Assembly (NCBI GenBank): GCA_011523545.1
Contig: WTGN01000084.1
Location: forward strand, 1-62,853
Direction: 5' to 3'
DNA length: 62,853 bases
Source of the DNA: Chloroflexota bacterium
GTDB taxonomy: Bacteria > Chloroflexota > Anaerolineae > Aggregatilineales > Phototrophicaceae
The stretch's first letter is position 1. Every line of letters begins with the position of its first letter. The position numbers and the translations under genes were made by a program. This document shows, piece by piece, positions 23,985 to 31,932 of the stretch. Below the pieces are notes generated by a model. That model searched no databases. It worked only from the letters and a program-made list of their open reading frames with translations, and was not told the origin of the DNA.

Positions 23985-24719
23985 ATGAAAATCGATGTCC
24001 TGACGCTTTTCCCCGACATGTTCAGCGCTGTCATGTCCGAGAGCATGATGTGGAAGGCGCGCGAATATGGCTTGCTTGATTTCCATGTTCACGATATTCG
24101 TGACTACGCCGGCAACAAACAGCGCAAGGTCGATGACAGTCCCTATGGCGGCGGCGGCGGCATGATCCTCAAAGCCGATGTGCTGACGCCGGCCATTGAA
24201 GCGGTCCGGCCCGCCGACAAGACGCCCGTCATTCTGCTGTCGCCGCAGGGCCGCGTGCTGACGCATCAACTGGCGGCCGAGCTCTCGCGGCAGCCCCATC
24301 TAATTCTCGTCTGCGGGCATTATGAAGGCGTCGACGAGCGCGTCCGCGAATTGGCGATCAGCGACGAAATCAGCATTGGCGACTATGTGCTGACCGGCGG
24401 CGAGTTGGCGGCGCTGGTGCTAATCGATGCGGTCGTGCGCTTGATCCCCGGCGTGCTCGGCGCGGAAGGCGCGCAGCACCGCGACAGCCATGCTGACGGC
24501 TTGCTCGAAGGGCCGCATTATACACGCCCGCCAGAGTTCCGCGGTTTGGGCGTGCCCGATGTCTTGACCAGCGGCCATCATGCCGAGGTCGATCGCTGGC
24601 GGCGGCGGCAAGCCATCAAGCGCACCTGGGAGCGCCGTCCCGATCTGCTGGAGCGGGCCCCGCTCAGCGAGCAAGACCGCGCCTACCTGGCGCAGCTGAA
24701 AACGGATTCGGAAGACTAG
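23985..24719 (+). CDS. trmD: tRNA (guanine37-N1)-methyltransferase TrmD
   Basis: The 244-aa SPOUT enzyme methylates G37 of tRNAs to prevent frameshifting. It has the trefoil-knot motifs S-P-Q-G-R-V-L-T-H-Q, V-C-G-H-Y-E-G-V-D-E-R-V and I-S-I-G-D-Y-V-L-T-G-G-E-L-A-A near residues 85-135. ATG 23985 starts the universal M-K-I-D-V-L-T-L-F-P; the only Shine-Dalgarno-like bases are in the neighbouring repeat. It is not with rimM/rplS/rpsP, its usual partners. The last 4 nt overlap the convergent fetA gene. Confidence 0.95.
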   Translation: MKIDVLTLFPDMFSAVMSESMMWKAREYGLLDFHVHDIRDYAGNKQRKVDDSPYGGGGGMILKADVLTPAIEAVRPADKTPVILLSPQGRVLTHQLAAELSRQPHLILVCGHYEGVDERVRELAISDEISIGDYVLTGGELAALVLIDAVVRLIPGVLGAEGAQHRDSHADGLLEGPHYTRPPEFRGLGVPDVLTSGHHAEVDRWRRRQAIKRTWERRPDLLERAPLSEQDRAYLAQLKTDSED

Positions 24720-25450
24720 CCCTGCAAGCCGGCTTTGTCCCCTTCGGCGAAGGCCAGCGCGCGCCTGTCGCCCGCTTCCGGATCGAGCATAGCGCTGACC
24801 GTATCCTCGCGGATGACCCGCCCGCCATCAAGCAGCAGCACCCGACTGCCGACGCGGCGCGCCTGCTCAATCGCGTGGGACACCCAGATCATCGTCAGCT
24901 TCGAGCCCTCGCGCAGACGCATCAGCGCCGCCTCGACATGGTTGGTGGCGATCGGGTCAAGAGACGAAGTCGGCTCATCAAGCAGGAGCAACGACGGATT
25001 GAGCGCCAGGGCGCGGGCGATGGCCAGGCGCTGCTCTTGGCCGCCGGAGAGCTCAGCGGCCGGCTTGTCAATCAAGGCCGCTTCCAGCGAGACCTGCGCC
25101 ATCAAATCGAGAATCGCCGCGCGCGAGAGCGTCTCGCCCTCCAGGCGCGCGCCAAAAGCGATGTTGTCGGCCACCGTGCCTTCGAAGGCGGCCGTCTTTT
25201 GGAACATCATGCCGACCTGACGGCGCAGCGCGGTCACCGGCATGTCGTAGATTGAGCGTCCGTCGAGGTGGATGGAGCCGGCGTCAATGTCGTTCAGCCG
25301 GTTGAGGCAGCGCAGCAGGGAGCTCTTGCCGCTCCCGCTCGGCCCAATGACGACCAGCAGCTCGCCTTCGGCCACATCCAGCGAAATATCGCGCAGGACG
25401 GCCGCGCCGCCCCGCGTGAGGCTGAGGTTCTGTATGGAGAGCTTTGACAT
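24716..25450 (-). CDS. fetA: ABC transporter ATPase, FetA-like
   Basis: The 244-aa ATPase has Walker A G-P-S-G-S-G-K-S-S (residues ~33-41), Q-loop M-M-F-Q-K, signature L-S-G-G-Q-E-Q-R, Walker B L-L-L-L-D-E-P-T-S and the H-loop S-H-A. Together with the unlinked fetB it would form an iron (metal) exporter; the assignment rests on resemblance and on the presence of fetB nearby. ATG 25450 has GGAG 6 nt upstream; the frame's extension to 25486 has no site. Confidence 0.75.
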   Translation of the reverse strand: MSKLSIQNLSLTRGGAAVLRDISLDVAEGELLVVIGPSGSGKSSLLRCLNRLNDIDAGSIHLDGRSIYDMPVTALRRQVGMMFQKTAAFEGTVADNIAFGARLEGETLSRAAILDLMAQVSLEAALIDKPAAELSGGQEQRLAIARALALNPSLLLLDEPTSSLDPIATNHVEAALMRLREGSKLTMIWVSHAIEQARRVGSRVLLLDGGRVIREDTVSAMLDPEAGDRRALAFAEGDKAGLQG

Positions 25451-25559
25451 GGTCTGCTCCGGGGCCGGAATCGAAGGACGCCTCAATTGTAACGCAGGCT
25501 GGCTTCCTTGCGCCCGCGCCCGCTCAGGCCACCGCCGCGTACCAATCCCGCCCCGCGCA

Positions 25560-25568
25560 TGGTAGACT
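25560..25568 (+). promoter_or_regulatory. Extended -10 promoter TGGTAGACT (leaderless)
   Basis: TGG-TAGACT ends 5 nt before the ATG at 25574, and there is no Shine-Dalgarno sequence; transcription should begin at or next to the start codon. Confidence 0.5.
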
Positions 25569-25573
25569 TACAC

Positions 25574-26545
25574 ATGAACCGTCCGCTATTCGAAAGTGAA
25601 AACTTCATGCAATCGCTTATGTCTTGCGCCGGTGAATCGCGCGCCTTGAACGAAACCCTGGCCGGCACCTTCAAGCCCGCTGATACCTTCTTCCTCATCG
25701 AAAGCAACTTGCCCGATTACGGCGGCTGGAGCAGCGGCATCGTCAAAGCGGCCAGCCGCAACGGCGAATTCGCGCCTTATCTGCGCCACCTGAGTAGCGC
25801 GCCACGGCCCAAGATCCTCTTCATCCGCCGGCCGCATGGCGACGGGAAGAATTTCTACATCGCCCTCACAAACCAGGATGAGCCCATGCTTTATCACGCC
25901 GAGCTGGACGACTACGCCGATCTACTCGCGCTCGATATCGCCAGCCTTCGGGACGACGGCGCGCCCAGGATCAATGGCCGCGCCATGAACGAAATCGACG
26001 AGCTCTTCACCGTCTGCACCAACGGCCGCCACGATCCCTGCTGCGCCGCGCATGGCGCGCCCGTCTATCAAGAACTGGCCGGGCAGGCCGGCCCCGAACG
26101 TGTCTGGCAGACGACGCACATCGGCGGGCATCGCATGGCGGCGACCCTGATCGCATTTCCGCAGGGCGTCGTCTACGGCCATGTCGACCCGCGCGATGTC
26201 GAGAGCCTGCTCATGAATCATCGCGCCGGCTACCTGTTGACCCACAAATATCGCGGGCGCGGTTGTTACGCCGGCCACGCCCTTGTCGAAGCGGCGCATC
26301 TGGCGGCTGGCGCGGCCGAAGCCGTCATTCGTGAGCGGACGCGCAAATACGGCTTGCAGGACCTGCGCCTGCTGGCGGTTGAAGACCTGGGCGGCGGCCG
26401 AAAGCGCGTCAGCTTCAGCGACGGAAACGGGGGCATTTGCTCGGCAACGGTCGGCACGCGCATGTCCGCGCCCCGCTTGACCTCCTGCGGCGACGAGCCC
26501 AAGCCGATGCCCCAGCACGAAGTCAGCATTCTGGCGGCGACCTAA
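25574..26545 (+). CDS. Sucrase/ferredoxin-like family protein
   Basis: The 323-aa protein belongs to the Suc_Fer-like (thioredoxin-like ferredoxin) family. It shows C-T-N-G-R-H-D-P-C-C-A near residue 154 (cysteine iron-sulfur ligands) and H-I-G-G-H-R near residue 188, the family's two signatures, plus an early F-M-Q-S-L-M-S-C-A-G. A 2Fe-2S redox role is expected; the partner is unknown. It is followed 30 nt later by the VanW gene. Confidence 0.8.
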   Translation: MNRPLFESENFMQSLMSCAGESRALNETLAGTFKPADTFFLIESNLPDYGGWSSGIVKAASRNGEFAPYLRHLSSAPRPKILFIRRPHGDGKNFYIALTNQDEPMLYHAELDDYADLLALDIASLRDDGAPRINGRAMNEIDELFTVCTNGRHDPCCAAHGAPVYQELAGQAGPERVWQTTHIGGHRMAATLIAFPQGVVYGHVDPRDVESLLMNHRAGYLLTHKYRGRGCYAGHALVEAAHLAAGAAEAVIRERTRKYGLQDLRLLAVEDLGGGRKRVSFSDGNGGICSATVGTRMSAPRLTSCGDEPKPMPQHEVSILAAT

Positions 26546-26575
26546 TCCGCGATACGGAGCAGAAACCGCGCGAAA

Positions 26576-28459
26576 ATGTCGATAGCGCCCACACCCTATC
26601 CAGCGCCAAGAGGCCCCTGGCTGGTGCGCCTGCTGCGGCTGGGCATCCTCTCCTTCATGGCATTGTCTCTGCTGGCGCTGCTGCTGGCGGCCGGCGCCCT
26701 CGCCTGGCAGGTCGCCATTCAGGATCGCATCGTGCCCGGCGTCGCCGTCGCTGGCCTCGACCTGGGCGGGCTCACGCGGCAGGAGGCGGCCGCCGCGCTC
26801 TCGGCGAACCATACGGAGCTTGAAACGACTCAATACAGCTTCCGCGATGGCGAGCGCGTCTGGACGGCGACGGCGCGGGAACTCGGTCTCAGCGTGCCGG
26901 TTGATGAGCTGGTTGAGCGCGCCTACCGCGTCGGCCATGGCGAACGCGGCTTGCGCGAACAAGCCGATGCCTGGTTCACGGGCGCTGAGATTCCGCTAAG
27001 CCTGCAATTTAACCCCTCGATCGCGCGCGCCTTCCTCCGGTCTTTGGCAGCCGAAATCCACATCGAGCAGCAAGACGCCTCCCTGGAGCTGGCCGGCGGG
27101 ACCGTGCGCAAAAATCCGGGGCGGACAGGCCGCGTGCTCGATATCGAGGCGACAATGACAGCGCTGTCGCAGGTGCTGCTGTCGCAGGACGGCCAGCGGG
27201 AGATCGCCCTCCGCATCCACGAGCGCCCGCCGCGCCAATGGAACATTGATGAAGCGCTCAGCTTGATCCGCGCCGCCCTGTCGACGCCGCTGCACCTTGT
27301 CGGAACGGACCGCGATGGCGTGCTGCTGCGGCCCTGGATCATCAGCCGGGAGCAGATCCTGGCCGCGCTGGAAGTGACGCTGCGCATCGACGGCGACGAC
27401 CGGCGCTATGAGGTGGGCCTGGATTTAAGCGCGCTTGAAGGCTATCTGCGGACGCTGTCGCCGGCGCTGTCTACGCCTGCTGTCGACGGCCGCTTCGACT
27501 TCGACCCGGGGAGCGGGCGGCTCAGCGCGCTCTCTTCATCATCAACCGGCCGGAAGCTGAATGTCGAGGCGACGATGCAGCGGCTGGAAGCGGCCCTGTT
27601 CGACCCGGTGAACCGACGGCTGGCGATGGTCTTCGAGCCGGTGACGCCGCGTTTTCACGAAGGCTTGACGGCGGCCGATCTCGGCATTCGGGAGCTGGTG
27701 GCGGAGGCGACCACCTACTATTGGGGCTCCTGGCCGAATCGACGCAGCAATATCGCGCTCGGCGCCGGAAAGCTGAACGGCATCATCATCGCGCCGGGCG
27801 AGGAATTCTCCTTCAACGATCATCTCGGCGACATCAGTCCGGAAGCGGGCTACCTCGAAGGCAGCGTGATCCTGGGCGGCGCAACCGTCACCGGCATCGG
27901 CGGCGGCATTTGCCAGGTCAGCACGACGATGTATCGCGCGGCTTTCAGCGGCGGTTACGCCATCACCGAGCGCAACAGCCACGGATATCGCGTCGGCTAC
28001 TACGAATACGCCAACGCCGGCCCGGGCCTGGACGCCGCCATCTGGCAGCCGGAAATCGACCTGCGTTTCCAGAACAACAGCCCCTATCACCTGCTGATTG
28101 AGAGCAGCTTCCTGGGGGCGCAGGACGCGCTGCAATTCCGCATCTACAGCACGCGCCATTGGACGACAGCGGTGGAAAGCCCCATCATCCGCGAAATCGT
28201 GCCCGCCCCAGAAGAAAAATTTGTTGAAGCGGAGGATCTCTACAGCGGGCAAATCCGCCAGATCGACTACGCGGCCGATGGCGCCGATGTCTGGGTCTAC
28301 CGCAATATCTACGACACGGCGGGGGCGCTGGTCAAACGGGATCATACCTTCACGCGCTATTCGCCCTGGCAGGCGGTCTTCGAGGTCGCGCCTGGCGACC
28401 CGCGCCTGAAGGTGGATGAAGAAGGCGAGGGCGAGAATGGGGCTGTCGGCTCGAATTGA
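26576..28459 (+). CDS. VanW-family protein with peptidoglycan-binding-like domains
   Basis: The 627-aa protein has an N-terminal membrane helix (residues ~20-45). Two PG_binding_4-like domains follow (about 75-190 and 225-350), then the VanW domain (about 395-520) with N-I-A-L-G-A-G-K-L-N-G, P-G-E-E-F-S-F-N, and G-I-G-G-G-I-C-Q-V-S-T-T-M-Y-R-A-A. This is the usual envelope architecture. VanW accompanies some vancomycin clusters, but its biochemical role is not established, and the many chromosomal homologues are not resistance genes as such. Confidence 0.88.
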   Translation: MSIAPTPYPAPRGPWLVRLLRLGILSFMALSLLALLLAAGALAWQVAIQDRIVPGVAVAGLDLGGLTRQEAAAALSANHTELETTQYSFRDGERVWTATARELGLSVPVDELVERAYRVGHGERGLREQADAWFTGAEIPLSLQFNPSIARAFLRSLAAEIHIEQQDASLELAGGTVRKNPGRTGRVLDIEATMTALSQVLLSQDGQREIALRIHERPPRQWNIDEALSLIRAALSTPLHLVGTDRDGVLLRPWIISREQILAALEVTLRIDGDDRRYEVGLDLSALEGYLRTLSPALSTPAVDGRFDFDPGSGRLSALSSSSTGRKLNVEATMQRLEAALFDPVNRRLAMVFEPVTPRFHEGLTAADLGIRELVAEATTYYWGSWPNRRSNIALGAGKLNGIIIAPGEEFSFNDHLGDISPEAGYLEGSVILGGATVTGIGGGICQVSTTMYRAAFSGGYAITERNSHGYRVGYYEYANAGPGLDAAIWQPEIDLRFQNNSPYHLLIESSFLGAQDALQFRIYSTRHWTTAVESPIIREIVPAPEEKFVEAEDLYSGQIRQIDYAADGADVWVYRNIYDTAGALVKRDHTFTRYSPWQAVFEVAPGDPRLKVDEEGEGENGAVGSN

Positions 28460-28501
28460 GAAACCAGCCTGCCGTCGATGGTCAGTGAGCTTGATTTGCA
28501 C

Positions 28502-28652
28502 ATCCAACCCCACCCCCAGCCCCTCCCCGACGCATCAGGGAGGGGAGCTTAGTCGCCTGCTGCACGATCTTGAGGGGGAAAAAAGTCTCCCCCTGATGCT
28601 TCGGGTCGCGTAGACACTGACCTTCGGGGGAGATTTAGAGGGGGTTGAAAAC
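28502..28652. repeat. Family-B C/G-run element with nested GCGTAGACAC hairpin
   Basis: The closest relative of the copy at 10243-10390: the same order of two hairpins, the same tail GGGGGAGATTTAGAGGGGG, and the nested hairpin in the same place. It lies between convergent VanW and SWIM genes, where the strong hairpins could stop transcription from both sides. Confidence 0.75.
28604..28622. repeat. GCGTAGACAC hairpin, copy 5 (stem GGTC/GACC)
   Basis: GGTC, loop GCGTAGACACT, GACC, flanked by direct repeats CTTCGGG. Confidence 0.8.
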
Positions 28653-28658
28653 ACGCTT

Positions 28659-29156
28659 TCAAGCCGCCGGTTGGACGCGCGCCGGCTCCACAAAACCCTT
28701 GAGCAGCTTCTCCAGCGCCATCGTATGGCTGCAAACGCCGCGCTGGGCGAAGAAGGACGCCGTGCTGGTCCAGGCGCCTTCGTTGTAGGTAACCAGGTGC
28801 GTCTTGTTGTAGCCTTCAAAGCTGCATTCGAAGCTGATGATGCGGATGCGGTCGATCTCCTGGGAATAGCGCTTGGCTTTTTCAACATCGCTGACGATGT
28901 TCTGCCCCGGCGCATAGGGCAGCGGGCGGCGCTTCAGCATCGGCTTGAGCAAATTCTCCAGCGCCATGATATGGGGGCAAATGGCGTATTTTTGAAATCC
29001 GGCGCAGGTGCAGGACCAACCGTCCCCGTCGAGGCTGACAATATGGTTGCTGTTGGCGCCGTGGAATTCCACCGTCAGGCGGGTGAAGGTGGCGCGCTCG
29101 GGCTGGCTGGCATATTCCCCCGCTTTCTGGATCTTGTTGATCATGCTTGCGTCCAT
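28659..29156 (-). CDS. SWIM zinc-finger protein with a second, decayed SWIM copy
   Basis: The 165-aa protein has a canonical SWIM motif: C49, C51, C60 and H62 in W-S-C-T-C-A-G-F..A-I-C-P-H-I-M-A-L-E. A second copy follows (W-T-S-T-A-S-F..G-V-C-S-H-T-M-A-L-E-K-L-L) in which the first two cysteines are replaced by S131 and A133, while C142 and H144 stay. SWIM domains bind DNA or proteins. ATG 29156 has AAGGGA upstream; the frame's 24-codon extension lacks a site. The function is unknown. Confidence 0.8.
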   Translation of the reverse strand: MDASMINKIQKAGEYASQPERATFTRLTVEFHGANSNHIVSLDGDGWSCTCAGFQKYAICPHIMALENLLKPMLKRRPLPYAPGQNIVSDVEKAKRYSQEIDRIRIISFECSFEGYNKTHLVTYNEGAWTSTASFFAQRGVCSHTMALEKLLKGFVEPARVQPAA

Positions 29157-29200
29157 CGTCGTTCCCTTCTCATCCCGGTCAGGCCCGCAATTGAAGCGAA

Positions 29201-29239
29201 AAAAACGCGGCGCAACCGCCCCGGTCACTCCGCGTTTTT
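29201..29239. terminator. Probable bidirectional terminator
   Basis: Perfect 10-bp inverted repeat AAAAACGCGG / CCGCGTTTTT with a 19-nt loop, giving a T-run on both strands. It stands 45 nt before the SWIM gene, where it could end transcripts from the upstream substrate-binding gene. Confidence 0.65.
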
Positions 29240-29593
29240 CGAGGTCGAACTATGTGAATAACGCCATCTCGCATTGCACGCGTCGCCCCGCTTCGAATAA
29301 CTTCAGTTTAAGCCAGGCTTAACCGCATGTCAAAGCCGCAAGTTGGGGTTTTTCCCCAAGTCTGTCGAAATTGCACAAGGCGATGCCCCGCCTGTTTCAG
29401 CTGGTCTGGCGCGGTGGATTTGGACGGAAATCGCTGCTTGCTCTGGCGCTATCAATACTGTGGCGCAACGGTATTGATACGGCGGCGGCAAGCGGGGGAA
29501 TGCCGCTCAACTGAAGCGCGTGGGCGCGGGTCAGCAGCGCGATTCTGCCCTGCCCGCGCCATGAAAAACTTGACGCGAAAATTGTTTCTCGCG
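29240..29593. other. Gene-free stretch
   Basis: I find no supported gene, repeat of families A/B or promoter in this 354-nt stretch. The long plus-strand frame starting at 29327 mostly runs antisense to the substrate-binding protein gene. Confidence 0.5.
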
Positions 29594-30784
29594 CTACTCG
29601 TTTGCTTCGAGCGCGGCGCGCTGCTCGGCGATCATCTCATCCGTGCAGCGCAAGCTGTCCAGGAAACCGACCAATTCGTCACGACGCTCCTCGTCGCTTA
29701 CATCCGCATATTCGGGTCTGACGTATTCTTCGCTGCTCTCGCCGTCTTCATATACGAAGTCCGCTCGCTCCATCAGTTCAGCCGGGATTTCAATGCCGGC
29801 CGCGGCGATAGAATCCAGGTTCAGCGCGATAGTAACGGCGGTGTCGGAGTGGATGGCCGTGCGCTCGGGCTCCAGGATGCCTTGCAGCTTGGCTACCAGC
29901 ATGCGTCCGATGATCTGCCCCTCTTCATAATAGGAGTAGAAGCCGGAAACGACATGAGCGCCGCGCGGGAGGTAGGACATCGTCGAGGTGACGATGGGAA
30001 TGCCGGCTACATTGGCGGCGTCAACAATCGCGGGCAAGGATTCCGGGTAGCCTATCGAAACAAACATGTCGACGCCCTTGTCGATGAGCGTCTCGGCGCC
30101 GACCACGCCGTCAGCCGCGGTGACCCAGGAGGCGGTTTCCACGTCTATGCCTAGTTCCGAGGCGTAGCCGGTGATCCGCTCGACGCCGATCACGGTAGCC
30201 GTGCGGGCCGGGGTGGCGAAGCTGCCGATTAAGTCCGCGTCCGGATTGAGCACCGGCACCAAGCCCACCATGTCCTCATAAGAAATCCGCGCGTGACTGC
30301 CGACCACGTTGGGCGGTTTCACGCAAGGCGCCTCGGCCACGCCGGCTGTGTAGGGCGCGGTTACGATGGCGAATATCACCAGCGGCGGCGGCTCTATCCC
30401 GCTTTCAAGCGCTCCCTTGACGGCCGTCAGCGTGACATTGGTCGTCAGGGTGACGAGAATGTCGGCGCCTCGATCCAGCGCTTCTTCAACCATGATGTTT
30501 ATCGTAGGCAGGTCGAAGCCCGCGTCGCGCCAAATGATATCGAGATGCTCGCCCTCAAAGTCTTCGCCGGGCGTAAAGTCAGCGATCTCCGCCCGGTCGA
30601 CATAACCATGGTAAGCCAGCATATCAAACAGACCTTCAATCGTGCGTCCGCGCAGTGACTGGGCGCTTAACGTCAAGACGGCAATGGTCGGCTTGTCCTC
30701 CTGGGCGAGCGCTGCCGCCGGGCTGAGTATGCTGACAAGCGCCACCAGAGCGACTGTCTGTAGTATTAGTTTCTTATGCTTCAT
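29594..30784 (-). CDS. ABC-type substrate-binding protein (PF04392-like), secreted
   Basis: The 396-aa protein starts with a signal peptide (M-K-H-K-K-L-I-L-Q-T-V, then A-L-A-Q-E at the likely cleavage site, residues ~26-29). Next comes a two-lobe periplasmic-binding fold: I-A-V-L-T-L-S-A-Q-S, then G-A-D-I-L-V-T-L-T-T-N-V-T and G-I-P-I-V-T-S-T-M-S. This is the ABC_sub_bind family, with no ATPase or permease next to it, so it is an orphan here; the ligand is unknown. GGAGAAAGGA lies directly upstream of the ATG. Confidence 0.8.
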   Translation of the reverse strand: MKHKKLILQTVALVALVSILSPAAALAQEDKPTIAVLTLSAQSLRGRTIEGLFDMLAYHGYVDRAEIADFTPGEDFEGEHLDIIWRDAGFDLPTINIMVEEALDRGADILVTLTTNVTLTAVKGALESGIEPPPLVIFAIVTAPYTAGVAEAPCVKPPNVVGSHARISYEDMVGLVPVLNPDADLIGSFATPARTATVIGVERITGYASELGIDVETASWVTAADGVVGAETLIDKGVDMFVSIGYPESLPAIVDAANVAGIPIVTSTMSYLPRGAHVVSGFYSYYEEGQIIGRMLVAKLQGILEPERTAIHSDTAVTIALNLDSIAAAGIEIPAELMERADFVYEDGESSEEYVRPEYADVSDEERRDELVGFLDSLRCTDEMIAEQRAALEANE

Positions 30785-30905
30785 TCCTTTCTCCTATAGC
30801 TGGTACATTGATCACAGACTGCCTCAAAGAAAGAAGCGCCAAATGCGCTTCCACTCTAAGTTTACTGTATGACAAGCGTAAAAGTTTGTAAATTAATGAA
30901 GGCTA

Positions 30906-31733
30906 TTACTTGGACGCTTCATGTAGTTCCTGATGATCTGGCGCGCCGGCGGGGAGGAGGCCGACGGTCAGCGACTCGATGTAGATGCAGTGACGCCAGG
31001 GTATCGACACGCTTTCGGCCGATATCGGCGAATCGGTCAAATCGATATCGGCGCCGCGCACGAGGGCGAAGGGCGTCGCTTCATCTCGCTCGCCCATGAC
31101 CACCTGGGCGCAGACGGCCAGCGAATCCGCCACGCCGATTTGGGTCACTGACATCGCATTGCCAAAGAGGTCTCTTTTGCCGCGTTCGTCTTTGATCGGC
31201 CGGAAGCCGGCCATGGCGATAGCGACGCCGGTCGTGCCGTAGCGCCCGGGCATCAGCCAACTGTCGGTCAGAATCACGCCAAGGCGGGGGCCGATATCCC
31301 CCTGCAGCGCGACCCGAATCGACTCGGCGAGTTGGAAGGGCGCTTTCGGCAAGAGCACCGCTTGACCGCTGGGGATGTTGGAGCGATCGAGCCCGGCGTT
31401 GGGCGAGACGACGCCGCCCTTGCTGGTCAGCAGGAAGCCAAGTTCAATGCCGCCGAAAATCTGATCCGCCTCTTGAAGCACCAACTGAGTGATGGCGGGG
31501 TCCATCTGGTAACGCGCCGCCAGACAGCGCGCTTGCGGCGACGGCGCGACATCGGCCAGCTTGATGATGCGGCCGGCGGCGATGGCGGCGTACTTGCTGG
31601 ATATCGCCAGGACATCGCCATCTCGCAGGCTGATCGAGGCGCTGCGCAGGCTGTCCCGCAGGGTCGCGACCAGGTCAAAAGGCCCGTCCCGCACCGGCGC
31701 GCTGACGGGGATGACGGTTAACGGCTGCGGCAT
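30906..31733 (-). CDS. cofE: Coenzyme F420-0:L-glutamate ligase (CofE-like)
   Basis: The 275-aa protein matches the F420_ligase family: V-I-P-V-S-A-P-V-R-D-G at the start, G-D-V-L-A-I-S-S-K-Y near residue 40, D-S-W-L-M-P-G-R-Y-G-T-T-G-V-A-I-A-M near 155-172 and K-D-E-R-G-K-R-D-L-F-G-N. CofE adds glutamates to the deazaflavin F420-0. No other F420 biosynthesis gene lies in the window. A TGCTAGCAT promoter is ~40 nt upstream. Confidence 0.85.
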   Translation of the reverse strand: MPQPLTVIPVSAPVRDGPFDLVATLRDSLRSASISLRDGDVLAISSKYAAIAAGRIIKLADVAPSPQARCLAARYQMDPAITQLVLQEADQIFGGIELGFLLTSKGGVVSPNAGLDRSNIPSGQAVLLPKAPFQLAESIRVALQGDIGPRLGVILTDSWLMPGRYGTTGVAIAMAGFRPIKDERGKRDLFGNAMSVTQIGVADSLAVCAQVVMGERDEATPFALVRGADIDLTDSPISAESVSIPWRHCIYIESLTVGLLPAGAPDHQELHEASK

Positions 31734-31772
31734 TGGCGGCGCCCTGTCAATTCTTGTGTGATTCCATAAGTC

Positions 31773-31781
31773 ATGCTAGCA
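31773..31781 (-). promoter_or_regulatory. Extended -10 promoter TGCTAGCAT
   Basis: TGC-TAGCAT on the minus strand, 40 nt before the cofE ATG; identical to the box before the EamA gene at 61968. Confidence 0.55.
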
Positions 31782-31932
31782 CATTTGCCCCTCACTGTCA
31801 GCCGGTCGCAAATCCGGGTCCGGTGATATTGCCGGGCATCGCAAGCGCCCGATCGCGCCACCCGTCCGAGTCCAAAGTCCTCGGCGCCCACTTTGGTGAG
31901 GATCTGTCCCGACTGCGGCAATGAAGCCCGCC

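Noticed and set aside
26576..28459. VanW gene as evidence of glycopeptide resistance
   Set aside because: VanW-domain proteins are widespread chromosomal envelope proteins; no vanHAX or vanRS genes are present.
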